Below, one piece after another: positions 17,669 to 25,437 of a stretch of 27,667 bases of DNA. A model generated the notes under the pieces. It saw nothing but the letters and a program-made list of their open reading frames with translations, was not told the DNA's origin and did not search any database. The position numbers were made by a program, and so were the translations under genes. The first letter of the stretch is position 1. Every line of letters begins with the position of its first letter. Source of the stretch: an uncultured Spirochaetales bacterium (GTDB lineage Bacteria; Spirochaetota; Spirochaetia; Sphaerochaetales; Sphaerochaetaceae); contig CASEZU010000094.1 of assembly GCA_949292445.1 (NCBI GenBank), positions 1 through 27,667 on the forward strand, given 5' to 3'.

Positions 17669-18280
17669 GTGGCTGTAAAGCTGACTAAGAATGAGCAGAA
17701 GAAGCAGAAGGATGCCCTCAGGCAGTACCAGCGCTATCTTCCCACCTTGCAGCTCAAGAAGCAGCAGCTCCAGATCGTGATACGCGAGGCTGAGAACGAG
17801 ATCGTGAAGCTCAGGGAGGAGCAGAGGAAGGCTGTCGAGGCTCTCTCCGGATGGATCGCAGTCTATGGCGGCAACACTGCTTTCCCCGAGGACCGGTCGA
17901 TAGAGAAGCTCGTCGTTGTCGACAGGATCGAGAAGGACAAAGGGAATATAGCCGGTGTCGAGGTGCCTGTCTTCAGGGAACTTCTCTTCAAAGAGATTGA
18001 GTACGATCTCGATTACTACCCGCTCTGGGTCGACAGGGCGCTTGAGGCCCTGAAGGATATAGCGAAGTACGATGCCCTCGTCGCGACGCTCCAGGAGAGG
18101 ATTGACCTCCTTTCTAGGGAGCTGAGGACGACCACGCAGCGCGTGAATCTCTTCGAGAAGGTGAAGATACCCGAGACGAAGGAGAACATAAGGGTGATCG
18201 GTATCTACCTGCAGGACCAGCAGACATCCGCTGTTGTCCGGGGCAAGATAGCAAAGAAGAAGCTGGTGAAGGTGAGCTGA
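17669..18280 (+). CDS. atpD: V-type ATPase central stalk subunit D
   Basis: A 203-aa rotor axle subunit made of two long helices at the ends of the chain (about 1-75 and 125-180) that form the coiled coil inside the A3B3 head. The sequence opens AVKLTKNEQKKQKDALRQYQ. The start is GTG 17669, one base after the atpB stop, preceded by AAGGAG; no ATG is available at a suitable place. The stop overlaps the atpI start (TGATG). No gene for the small rotor partner subunit F follows, which is unusual compared with Thermus or Enterococcus operons. Confidence 0.93.
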   Translation: MAVKLTKNEQKKQKDALRQYQRYLPTLQLKKQQLQIVIREAENEIVKLREEQRKAVEALSGWIAVYGGNTAFPEDRSIEKLVVVDRIEKDKGNIAGVEVPVFRELLFKEIEYDLDYYPLWVDRALEALKDIAKYDALVATLQERIDLLSRELRTTTQRVNLFEKVKIPETKENIRVIGIYLQDQQTSAVVRGKIAKKKLVKVS

Positions 18281-20130
18281 TGATAGAGAAGATGAAGAAA
18301 GTGGTTCTCCTCGCGGAGGGGAACAGCAGGGAAAGGCTTCTTGTATCGCTCCGTGAGGCCGGCGTGATGCATGTCACGGACCTCGTGATGAAATCGCCTT
18401 CATCCGAGAGCCTTGAAAGCGGCAGAGCGGAGTATGCCGGCGTGCTGCAGACACTCGAGGAAAGAAAGGACAAGAAGGACAGGGAGCGGATACTCATCAG
18501 CGGCCCTGATTTCGAGAAGGTCCATTCCTCGCTCAAAGCAGCGATAGAGCGTGAAGCGGAGCTGAAGGAGAGCATCATAGCGCTGCAGAATGAACGCGAG
18601 AGGATACTGCCTTTCGGTGAGTTCGATCCTGAGGCGGTCAGGGCGCTTGCTGCGGACGGCATTCCGATCACCCTCTGCATAATCGGGAAGAAGGAAGAGG
18701 AGATGCTCCGCGCTGATGGGAGCGTCCGCTTCATTCCTGTCGCATACAGCGGCAAGGGCAGGGCTGTCGCACTTCTGGACTCATCGCTCCCCTCCGGTGT
18801 CGCGGCACAGGAATTCAGACTGCCGGAGAAGAGCCTCGCGGAAATAGATGCCGCCCTGATCTCTGCAAAGGCGGAAGTGAGGGAACTTGGCGAGAAGATC
18901 AGGCTAGGTGCCAGATACATCCCTTCATATGAGGCATGCCTCAGGGAGTGGGATGAGAAGATAACATTCGAGCGCGTGAGCGCGACCGTTGAGGGCGAGG
19001 ATATCATCTATCTCACGGGATACATCCCAGAAAAATGTGAGCGGAAATTCCGCGCGTTCGCGGAAGACAGCTCCTTTGCCTACATGATCTCTGAGCCGAC
19101 AGAAGAGGATAATCCGCCGACGCTTGTCGCTTACCGGGGCATAACGAGAATCGTGAAGCCGGTCTTTGACATACTCGGGACGGTTCCGGGTTACAGGGAG
19201 TACGATATCTCATCGTGGTTCCTTGTCTTCTTCTCGCTCTTTTTCGCGATGATCATAGGAGACGCCGGGTACGGGCTTGTCTTCCTCCTTGCCGCAATCC
19301 TGATGCAGGTCAAGTCGAAGAAAGCCTCGGATCTGAACATCCTTCTCTATGTGCTTTCCGTCGTGACGATAATCTGGGGCGCACTGACAGGCACCTGGTT
19401 CGGTTCGGAGGCTGTGCTTGAGCATCTTCCGTTCCTGAAGAAGCTGATCATCCCAGCGATCACCAACTTCCCCGATGCCGTAGGCGTCGATGCCACATGG
19501 GCACAGAACATGCTGATGAAGTTCTGCTTCATCCTCGGCGCGGTGCAGCTCGGGCTTGCAAGGGTGATGAACATCGTCAGGAAGGCGAAGGAGAGAGACC
19601 TGTCGCTCGTCGCAGAGGCGGGATGGTTCCTAGATGTCGTGATGCTGTACATGATGGCGCTCTATCTTGTAATAGGACAGGCTGTTCCGTTCGGCATCAT
19701 AGTAGGCGGTATCGCGCTGGGCTTCGTGCTTGTCTGCTGTTTTTCGGCACAGGGGCCCGGAGTGAAGTTCTCCGACGGACTCAAGGCAAGTCTGGGAGGG
19801 TTCTTCACGACGTTCCTCGACACGATCTCATGCTTTTCGAACATCATGAGCTACATAAGGCTTTTCGCGGTCGGAATGGCTTCGCTTGCAATAGCGCAGT
19901 CCTTCAACGGAATGGCGGAAGGGCTTCTTTCCGGATTCACGCTTCCGCTGGGTATAGCGGTCATTGTGATCGGACACCTGCTGAACCTCGTGATGGGTAT
20001 TCTGTCTGTCGTCGTTCATGGCGTCAGGCTCAATCTACTGGAATTCTCCGGTGCTCTCGGAATGGAGTGGACTGGATACAATTACGAACCATTTAGGAAA
20101 ATGGCGAACGATAAAGCTGATAACAGCTAA
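18280..20130 (+). CDS. atpI: V-type ATPase membrane subunit I (a subunit)
   Basis: A 616-aa protein. Residues 1 to about 305 are hydrophilic with coiled-coil segments and form the arm that holds the peripheral stalks. The C-terminal half, from YDISSWFLVFFSLFFAMIIGDAGYG at about 307 on, holds about seven to eight membrane helices that form the ion half-channels beside the K ring. The conserved Arg-bearing region SNIMSYIRLFAVGMA is intact; the Arg faces the ring glutamate. It starts inside the atpD stop and ends 9 nt before atpK. The length is normal for bacterial I subunits. Confidence 0.95.
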   Translation: MIEKMKKVVLLAEGNSRERLLVSLREAGVMHVTDLVMKSPSSESLESGRAEYAGVLQTLEERKDKKDRERILISGPDFEKVHSSLKAAIEREAELKESIIALQNERERILPFGEFDPEAVRALAADGIPITLCIIGKKEEEMLRADGSVRFIPVAYSGKGRAVALLDSSLPSGVAAQEFRLPEKSLAEIDAALISAKAEVRELGEKIRLGARYIPSYEACLREWDEKITFERVSATVEGEDIIYLTGYIPEKCERKFRAFAEDSSFAYMISEPTEEDNPPTLVAYRGITRIVKPVFDILGTVPGYREYDISSWFLVFFSLFFAMIIGDAGYGLVFLLAAILMQVKSKKASDLNILLYVLSVVTIIWGALTGTWFGSEAVLEHLPFLKKLIIPAITNFPDAVGVDATWAQNMLMKFCFILGAVQLGLARVMNIVRKAKERDLSLVAEAGWFLDVVMLYMMALYLVIGQAVPFGIIVGGIALGFVLVCCFSAQGPGVKFSDGLKASLGGFFTTFLDTISCFSNIMSYIRLFAVGMASLAIAQSFNGMAEGLLSGFTLPLGIAVIVIGHLLNLVMGILSVVVHGVRLNLLEFSGALGMEWTGYNYEPFRKMANDKADNS

Positions 20131-20139
20131 GGAGAGGAT

Positions 20140-20577
20140 ATGGAAAATCTTGCTTATCTCGGAATGGCATGTGCACTCTGCTTTTCCGCACTTGGATCAG
20201 GATTCGGCACCGGCGTTGCAGGACAGAGCGCTGTCGGTGGATGGAAGAAATGCTACGCTGCCGGAAAGCCGGCTCCGTTCATTATGGTCGCATTCGCGGG
20301 CGCTCCGCTCACGCAGACAATCTACGGCTTCCTTCTCATGACGTTCATACGTTCCGCATTCATGGCTGATCCGTCATCTTACCTTCTCTATCTCTCGGTA
20401 GGCATGCTCGGCGGTGCTGCGATCGGACTTTCAGCCTGGTTCCAGGGCAAGGTGGCTGCGGCCGCATCCGATGCTCTCTCCGAGACCGGAAAGGGTACTG
20501 CGAACTACTTCATCGTAATCGGTATCACGGAGACTGTAGCGCTCTTCACGCTCGTCTTCTCCCTGCTCACACTCTGA
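20140..20577 (+). CDS. atpK: V-type ATPase ring subunit K (proteolipid), Na+-type site
   Basis: A 145-aa ring subunit with four membrane helices, a double hairpin with one ion site. The residues that bind Na+ in Enterococcus hirae NtpK all have counterparts: Thr58 and Gln59 (E. hirae Thr64, Gln65) in APLTQTIYGF, Tyr62 (Tyr68), Gln102 (Gln110) in FQGKVAAAA, and Glu131 (Glu139) in GITETVALF. In helix 2 the position equivalent to Leu61, a backbone ligand, is Ala. The first hairpin lacks an acidic residue, as in other duplicated K subunits. The ATG follows AAGGAG. It is the last gene of the operon, with a hairpin just after the stop. Confidence 0.95.
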   Translation: MENLAYLGMACALCFSALGSGFGTGVAGQSAVGGWKKCYAAGKPAPFIMVAFAGAPLTQTIYGFLLMTFIRSAFMADPSSYLLYLSVGMLGGAAIGLSAWFQGKVAAAASDALSETGKGTANYFIVIGITETVALFTLVFSLLTL

Positions 20578-20583
20578 CAGCAA

Positions 20584-20610
20584 GGGTGGTGTCCATTCCG
20601 GGCATCACCC
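20584..20610. terminator. hairpin terminator after the V-ATPase operon
   Basis: GGGTGGTGTCC (20584-20594) and GGGCATCACCC (20600-20610) form an 11-bp stem with two G-U pairs and a 5-nt loop, 6 nt after the atpK stop. GCTTTCTGTCC follows, a weak T-run. It also lies 14 nt beyond the convergent patatin gene's stop and may serve both strands. Confidence 0.65.
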
Positions 20611-20624
20611 GCTTTCTGTCCCCA

Positions 20625-21467
20625 TCAGGGATTCATGAACAATTTCACCGCTCCGGCTGCTTCGTATCCTTTGCCGTAGAGCCTTCTGACATCATCGCTT
20701 CTGTGCTTCGTGGTTGTCACTCCGCAGGTGTCGTCAGGAGCAAGTATCAGGGCCCGGCCTTCCTTCTCCAGCTGCAGGGCTTCCCTGAGCGCTGCATTAT
20801 ATCTTTCCGCTCTTGTCCTCAGTGCTCTGCCGGCTTCTGGATAACTTCTCTCAAGAATACGGGCAGGCAGCCTGTCCTTGCCGGGAGAACGGAAATCATC
20901 CTTCCGTTTTGTTATGACGATGATCACCCTGTCCGCGCCTTTCTCGAATGCTTTCCTGAAGGGAATCGGATCTGAAAGCCCTCCGTCGAAGTAGGGGATG
21001 CCGTCTATCACTGTCGGGCGGCAGAGAACGGGGATTGTCCCTGAAGCCTCGATCGGACGCATCTCAAAGGGCTTTATTGATTCCTTGGGAAAGTATACAG
21101 GCTCTCCCGTCCTGGCATCGGTGGCGACGATCGTGAAATCCTTTCCGGAGGCGGTGTATGCATCGACATCCCACGGATCCTCCCCGTCAGGGAAAGACAG
21201 CTCCTCATAGATGTATCTCATGTTCAGGTAGGAACCATGGAAGATCAGGTTCCGCAGGCTCATGTACTCCTTCCTCTCAGGATAGAGGCCGAAGAAGCGC
21301 AGAGTCCTTTCCCTCTGCCCGGAGATGTAGTTTGCCAGATTCGATGCTCCGGCGGACACTCCCACACAGATGCCGATATCAACCGAGTCATCCAGAAGAC
21401 GGTCAACGACACCCGCGCCGAAGGCATCCCTCATGCCCCCGCCAACGTCAATGATAGAGTAGACCAT
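20625..21467 (-). CDS. patatin-like phospholipase family protein
   Basis: A 280-aa lipid acyl hydrolase of the patatin/RssA type. It has the oxyanion loop DVGGGMRDAF (Gly9-Gly11), the nucleophile elbow GVSAG with Ser38, and the dyad Asp161 in YFDGGLSDPIP. There is no signal peptide, so it acts inside the cell; the lipid substrate is unknown. Chromosomal patatins of this sort occur widely in gut bacteria without defence context, and no CBASS or related genes are nearby. The frame is open to 21509, but a promoter with its -10 at 21494-21489 excludes those upstream starts and supports ATG 21467. Confidence 0.9.
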   Translation of the reverse strand: MVYSIIDVGGGMRDAFGAGVVDRLLDDSVDIGICVGVSAGASNLANYISGQRERTLRFFGLYPERKEYMSLRNLIFHGSYLNMRYIYEELSFPDGEDPWDVDAYTASGKDFTIVATDARTGEPVYFPKESIKPFEMRPIEASGTIPVLCRPTVIDGIPYFDGGLSDPIPFRKAFEKGADRVIIVITKRKDDFRSPGKDRLPARILERSYPEAGRALRTRAERYNAALREALQLEKEGRALILAPDDTCGVTTTKHRSDDVRRLYGKGYEAAGAVKLFMNP

Positions 21468-21488
21468 AATATTTCCAATCCCAGTAAA

Positions 21489-21517
21489 ATGATACATGCA
21501 TGAAAGCATGTGCTCAA
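21489..21517 (-). promoter_or_regulatory. probable promoter of the patatin-like gene with internal inverted repeat
   Basis: On the minus strand, -35 TTGAGC (21517-21512, 4/6) and -10 TATCAT (21494-21489, 5/6) are 17 nt apart. The spacer is almost filled by a perfect inverted repeat, ACATGC (21494-21499) and GCATGT (21506-21511). A protein bound there would touch both boxes, so it may be an operator. Confidence 0.5.
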
Positions 21518-21527
21518 GGTTTCAGGC

Positions 21528-21556
21528 TTGGCTCCGTGATATCTTTCAGCTATTCT
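21528..21556 (+). promoter_or_regulatory. probable promoter of the ZIP transporter gene
   Basis: -35 TTGGCT (21528-21533, 4/6) and -10 TATTCT (21551-21556, 4/6) are 17 nt apart. The -10 ends 6 nt before the ATG at 21563, which has no Shine-Dalgarno. Confidence 0.45.
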
Positions 21557-21562
21557 TTTTCC

Positions 21563-22321
21563 ATGAGTCTCATGATTCTTTTCATCGCACCTTTCATTGG
21601 CACTCTCCTCGGTTCCGCCTCTGTCTGTGCATTCCGCAGCGGCATCGGCGAGAAGACAGGAAAGGCTGTTTCAGGTTTCGCAGGCGGTGTCATGACAGCA
21701 GCGTCAGTATGGTCTCTGCTTCTGCCTGCAATAGAGCAGTCCTCGTACTATACCGCAGCATTCGCATTCCTCTCAGGTATTGCGTTTCTTCTCATCCTCG
21801 ATACCATTGTCCCCCATCTCCATGCCCTTTCGGATAAGGCTGAAGGAAAGGCATCTGGGCTCTCGCGTTCAGCGCTCCTGATGCTTGCAGTCACACTGCA
21901 CAATATCCCGGAGGGAATGGCTGTAGGAGCTGCCGCTGCGGCCGCAGCTGCAGGGGATGGCGCGATTTCCTATGCATCCGCCCTGGCGCTCTCTCTCGGA
22001 ATAGCGCTGCAGAACTTTCCCGAGGGCCTTGTCGTTTCGATGCCTCTCTACAAGGAGGGCAGGAGCCGCCTGCGGGCCTTTATTGAAGGAGCGCTCTCCG
22101 GTGCAGTGGAGCCCGCAGGTGCTGTTGCCGCATTCATCTTCGTCTCATCCCTTTCATCTCTTCTGCCGTTCCTCCTTGCGTTCGCTGCCGGAGCAATGTT
22201 CTATGTCGTTGTGGAAGAGCTCATTCCGGAGGCATCTGAAGGCGAGCACTCTAACATCGGCACTATAGGTGCGGCTGTCGGCTTTGCTGCAATGATGCTC
22301 CTCGACGGAATCTTCGGATGA
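21563..22321 (+). CDS. ZIP-family metal transporter (GufA/ZIP11-like)
   Basis: A 252-aa membrane protein with about eight helices. The metal-site motifs are HNIPEGMAVG in helix 4 and QNFPEGLVVS in helix 5; the second His of ZupT-type proteins is Gln here, as in the GufA/ZIP11 branch. A His/Asp pair follows an early helix (DTIVPHLHAL) before a short variable loop. Such proteins take up zinc or other divalent metals through the inner membrane. The frame is open from 21500, but ATG 21563 begins right before the first helix and fits the promoter position. ATG 21572 is the alternative. The gene is divergent from the patatin gene. Confidence 0.9.
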   Translation: MSLMILFIAPFIGTLLGSASVCAFRSGIGEKTGKAVSGFAGGVMTAASVWSLLLPAIEQSSYYTAAFAFLSGIAFLLILDTIVPHLHALSDKAEGKASGLSRSALLMLAVTLHNIPEGMAVGAAAAAAAAGDGAISYASALALSLGIALQNFPEGLVVSMPLYKEGRSRLRAFIEGALSGAVEPAGAVAAFIFVSSLSSLLPFLLAFAAGAMFYVVVEELIPEASEGEHSNIGTIGAAVGFAAMMLLDGIFG

Positions 22322-22351
22322 AAGGCATGTGATTGCATATATCGCCATGTT

Positions 22352-22368
22352 ATGAGAAAATTTCTCAT
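22352..22368. promoter_or_regulatory. 17-bp palindrome upstream of the ATPase-methyltransferase fusion gene
   Basis: ATGAGAAA (22352-22359) and TTTCTCAT (22361-22368) are perfect inverted arms around one A, 33 nt before the start codon of the fusion gene. The size and symmetry fit a dimeric repressor operator. No clear -35/-10 pair could be placed around it. Confidence 0.4.
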
Positions 22369-22401
22369 GAATACCCGCTTCTGCGGTGATCCGGAGGATA
22401 T

Positions 22402-25400
22402 ATGCTTTGCAGCTTTTCAGTTTCCGGCTACAGGTCTTTCAGGGAAAAAGCCGAGCTCTCGATGAAGAGCGAGATGATAACGGAGAATCAGGAGACTCTC
22501 ATTCCCGGAGGTTTCCTTCCCGCTGCTGCCATCTTCGGCCCTAACGGAAGCGGCAAGAGCAGTTTCCTCGGAGCGCTCGGCTTCCTTGTCAGATACCTCT
22601 CTCTCCCGCTGCTGTCCTCGGGAAATGCAGCGGATATTCCGGAGAATGCCGGGTTCTCGGTCACATACACTTCAGGCGGGCATTTCTACCGCTACATGCT
22701 TTCTTTCGCTGAAGGTGACATCCGCAAAGAGAGCCTTGAGCGCGCGGAAAGCGGAGAGAAACGTTTCTCCCTCCTTTTCTCAAGAACAGAGGAAGAGGTG
22801 AGGTATCATGGTCTTCTGAAGAGCATCGGTGCCGGTGATATCCCCGGCTGTGTCCCTCTCTTCACGCTCCTCAATTCCGAACATCCTGACAATGAGGTGG
22901 TCAATGAGGCTTTCCGCGGCCTTGCGGAAGGATTCACATTCCCCGGACGGAAATTCTCCGAGCTCACTGCAAAGCGGAAGGGCATGGTCATTGAGCTTCT
23001 CGGGAGGATGGGGTTCCCGGTTGCCGGCATACGCTCCGGCAGAGTCCTGTATCAGGACGGCAGTGAGGTGGAATCTGACAGGGAATCCAAGGGCCTTATG
23101 GAGCTTATCTCCTTCCTTCCTGCCGCGGTTGAAGCACTTGAGGAGGGGAAGGTCCTGATCTCTGATAACAGCCTGCCTTCGCTGCATCCTGCGCTCCGCC
23201 GTTTTGTGCTCAGGCTTTTCACGGACAGGGCGTCGAACAGGAACGGTGCAGCCATCATTTTCTCTTCGCCTGACCTGCTGCTGATGGATATGTCGCTGCT
23301 CCGCCGCGATGAGATATACCTTGCGGAAAAGAGGGAGGGCTCTTCCCGCATCACGCGCCTCACAGCCCTCAAGGCTGCCGGCGGCCAGTCTGTCAGAAAG
23401 GATGCCAGGCTTCTCAAAAGCTATGAGGCGGGCGATTACGGTGCATTTCCTGCAACAGGGGAGGCTGCCGGATGGAACGAAGGGGAGGAAAAGGAGAGGA
23501 AGGAGCGCAGGCTCTTCTCGATCAACAACCGCCGCTACCTAGGGAACAAGTTCCGCATCACGAGGTTCATCAGGGAGATTGCGGACAGAAACTGCCCGGA
23601 TGCCTCATCTTTTGCCGACATCTTCTCAGGCACCGGCTCCGTATCCTATGCCTTCCGCGACAAGCGCCTGATACTCAATGATTTCCTTTATTCGAACTAT
23701 CTGGCGAATCTGGCGTGGTTCTCTCCCGAGCATTTCCGGCGCAGCATGCTTGAAAACCTCATCGATACTTACAATTCCATGGCTGCCGATGAGGACAATT
23801 ACATGTCGGATAATTTTTCCGGGACATATTTCTCCCGTGAGAACTGCAGGAGGATCGGGGCTGTCAGGGAGGATATCGAGAGAAGATACCGCACCGGGGA
23901 GATAAACATGCGCGAGAAGGCGATACTCGTTGTCTCCCTCCTCTATGCGATGGACAGGATCGCCGCCACATGCGGCCATTACGATGCATGGCGCACCGGT
24001 GCTGATCTGGAGAAAAGGCTGGAGATGAGGATGCTCGATGCCGATGATGGGAACAATGCAGGCAATGAGATATTCAGCGAGGACACGAATGCCCTTGTGA
24101 AGCATATCGAGGCTGATATCGTCTATATCGATCCGCCATATAATTCCCGGCAGTACTCAGATGCCTACCACCTGCTTGAGAATGTGGCGAGATGGGAGAA
24201 GCCGGAGGTCCGGGGCAAGGCGAGGAAGATGGACAGGAAGGACATGAAGAGCCTCTATTCCACCTCCCATGCCGCTGAGGCTTTCCGTGATCTCATCTCC
24301 TCAGTAAACGCACGCTACATCCTTCTCTCGTACAACAACATGCATGACAAGGGTGACAGCCGCTCAAATGCCAAGATATCCGACGAGACAATAATGAGCG
24401 TGCTCACGGAAAAAGGCGATGTCACTGTGTTCTCTACCGCCCACAAGGCCTTTTCCGCCGGCAAGAGCCGCATCGATGGCAACGAGGAGCGCATTTTTCT
24501 CTGCCGCGTGAGAAAGAAGCGTACAGATGCAAGGAGGTTCATAGAATCACCTCTCAACTACATAGGCGGCAAGGGGAGGATCATAAAGGATCTTCTGGAT
24601 GCCTTTCCCAGTGAGATTGACACATTCGTGGATCTCTTCGCCGGTGGATGCACTGTGGGTGTGAACGCCCCGTGCCGCCGCGTGATTTTCAATGACTCCG
24701 ATGCCCGCCTTGTCTCGCTGCTGCGCCAGATGCGCCGGTCGGATAAAGATGAGTTCATTGCGGATATAAAGCGCGTGATAGCAGACTACGGCCTCTCCAG
24801 AAGCGATGAGTACGGATACGCCTACTACGGAGCTGATTCCTCCAGAGGATTGGGGAGCGTCAACAAGGAAGCATATGCCCGTCTCCGCGCCGATTTCAAC
24901 AGGCTCTCTCTTGATGAGCACATGAGGGCGGTGATGCTCTATGTGCTGATCATCTACGGCTTCAACAACCAGATAAGGTTCAATGATGACGGGGCTTTCA
25001 ACCTTCCTGTGGGCAAGAGGGATTTCAACTTGAGGATGCAGGAGAAGCTCTCCATTTTCATCGACAGGATAAAGGAGCTTGACGCTCTGTTCCTCGATTC
25101 GGATTTCCGTACTGTCGACATACCTTCCGGTTCATTCGTCTATGCCGATCCCCCGTATCTCGTGACGACTGCGACCTACAATGAGAGGCATGGCTGGACT
25201 GAGAGCGATGAGACCTCGCTTCATGAGCTCCTGGAGAATCTCACGGAGCGCGGCATTAAATTCGCTTTGTCGAACACCCTCCGGAGCAGGGGCAAGGAGA
25301 ACACCTTCCTCATCTCCTGGCTGGAGCGCCATCCGGAGTACAGGGTGATACATGTCGAGAGGAATTACTCCAATTCCAATTACCACATAAAGGACAGGGG

Positions 25401-25437
25401 CGCTGAATCGGATGAGGTGATAATCCTCAATTACTGA
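22402..25437 (+). CDS. fusion of an AAA15-type ATPase with two FokI-like adenine DNA methyltransferase domains
   Basis: A 1011-aa protein in one uninterrupted frame. Residues 1 to about 350 resemble COG1106/AAA15 (RloA-like) ABC-type ATPases: FSVSGYRSF at the start, Walker A GPNGSGKS (46-53), ESKGLMEL, VLISDNSLPSLHP (251-263) and LLRRDEIYLAEK. The usual Walker B Glu is Asn256 and the switch His is Pro290. After a charged linker (about 350-373) comes methyltransferase 1: YLGNKF (379-384), SAM motif DIFSGTG (406-412), DPPYNSRQY (577-585). Methyltransferase 2 has NYIGGKG (719-725), DLFAGG (744-749) and DPPY (916-919). The tandem layout matches M.FokI, where each half methylates one strand of an asymmetric site. 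Start ATG follows CCGGAGGATAT. No nuclease gene adjoins. Target sequence and purpose of the ATPase are unknown. Confidence 0.9.
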   Translation: MLCSFSVSGYRSFREKAELSMKSEMITENQETLIPGGFLPAAAIFGPNGSGKSSFLGALGFLVRYLSLPLLSSGNAADIPENAGFSVTYTSGGHFYRYMLSFAEGDIRKESLERAESGEKRFSLLFSRTEEEVRYHGLLKSIGAGDIPGCVPLFTLLNSEHPDNEVVNEAFRGLAEGFTFPGRKFSELTAKRKGMVIELLGRMGFPVAGIRSGRVLYQDGSEVESDRESKGLMELISFLPAAVEALEEGKVLISDNSLPSLHPALRRFVLRLFTDRASNRNGAAIIFSSPDLLLMDMSLLRRDEIYLAEKREGSSRITRLTALKAAGGQSVRKDARLLKSYEAGDYGAFPATGEAAGWNEGEEKERKERRLFSINNRRYLGNKFRITRFIREIADRNCPDASSFADIFSGTGSVSYAFRDKRLILNDFLYSNYLANLAWFSPEHFRRSMLENLIDTYNSMAADEDNYMSDNFSGTYFSRENCRRIGAVREDIERRYRTGEINMREKAILVVSLLYAMDRIAATCGHYDAWRTGADLEKRLEMRMLDADDGNNAGNEIFSEDTNALVKHIEADIVYIDPPYNSRQYSDAYHLLENVARWEKPEVRGKARKMDRKDMKSLYSTSHAAEAFRDLISSVNARYILLSYNNMHDKGDSRSNAKISDETIMSVLTEKGDVTVFSTAHKAFSAGKSRIDGNEERIFLCRVRKKRTDARRFIESPLNYIGGKGRIIKDLLDAFPSEIDTFVDLFAGGCTVGVNAPCRRVIFNDSDARLVSLLRQMRRSDKDEFIADIKRVIADYGLSRSDEYGYAYYGADSSRGLGSVNKEAYARLRADFNRLSLDEHMRAVMLYVLIIYGFNNQIRFNDDGAFNLPVGKRDFNLRMQEKLSIFIDRIKELDALFLDSDFRTVDIPSGSFVYADPPYLVTTATYNERHGWTESDETSLHELLENLTERGIKFALSNTLRSRGKENTFLISWLERHPEYRVIHVERNYSNSNYHIKDRGAESDEVIILNY

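Noticed and set aside
18114..19007. 297-codon antisense frame across atpD and atpI
   Set aside because: The product is a low-complexity Ser-rich chain, typical of reading GA-rich coding DNA backwards.
20625..21467. Patatin-like gene as a defence effector (CBASS-like)
   Set aside because: No nucleotide cyclase or other sensor gene is adjacent; neighbours are a V-ATPase operon and a ZIP transporter, so an ordinary lipid hydrolase is more likely.
22402..25437. The long fusion gene as a product of a missed stop or frameshift between separate genes
   Set aside because: The frame is continuous with a charged linker between ATPase and methyltransferase 1 and an immediate junction near residue 712, no internal ribosome site is obvious at the joins, and the tandem methyltransferase order matches M.FokI. 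Read-level confirmation would still help.
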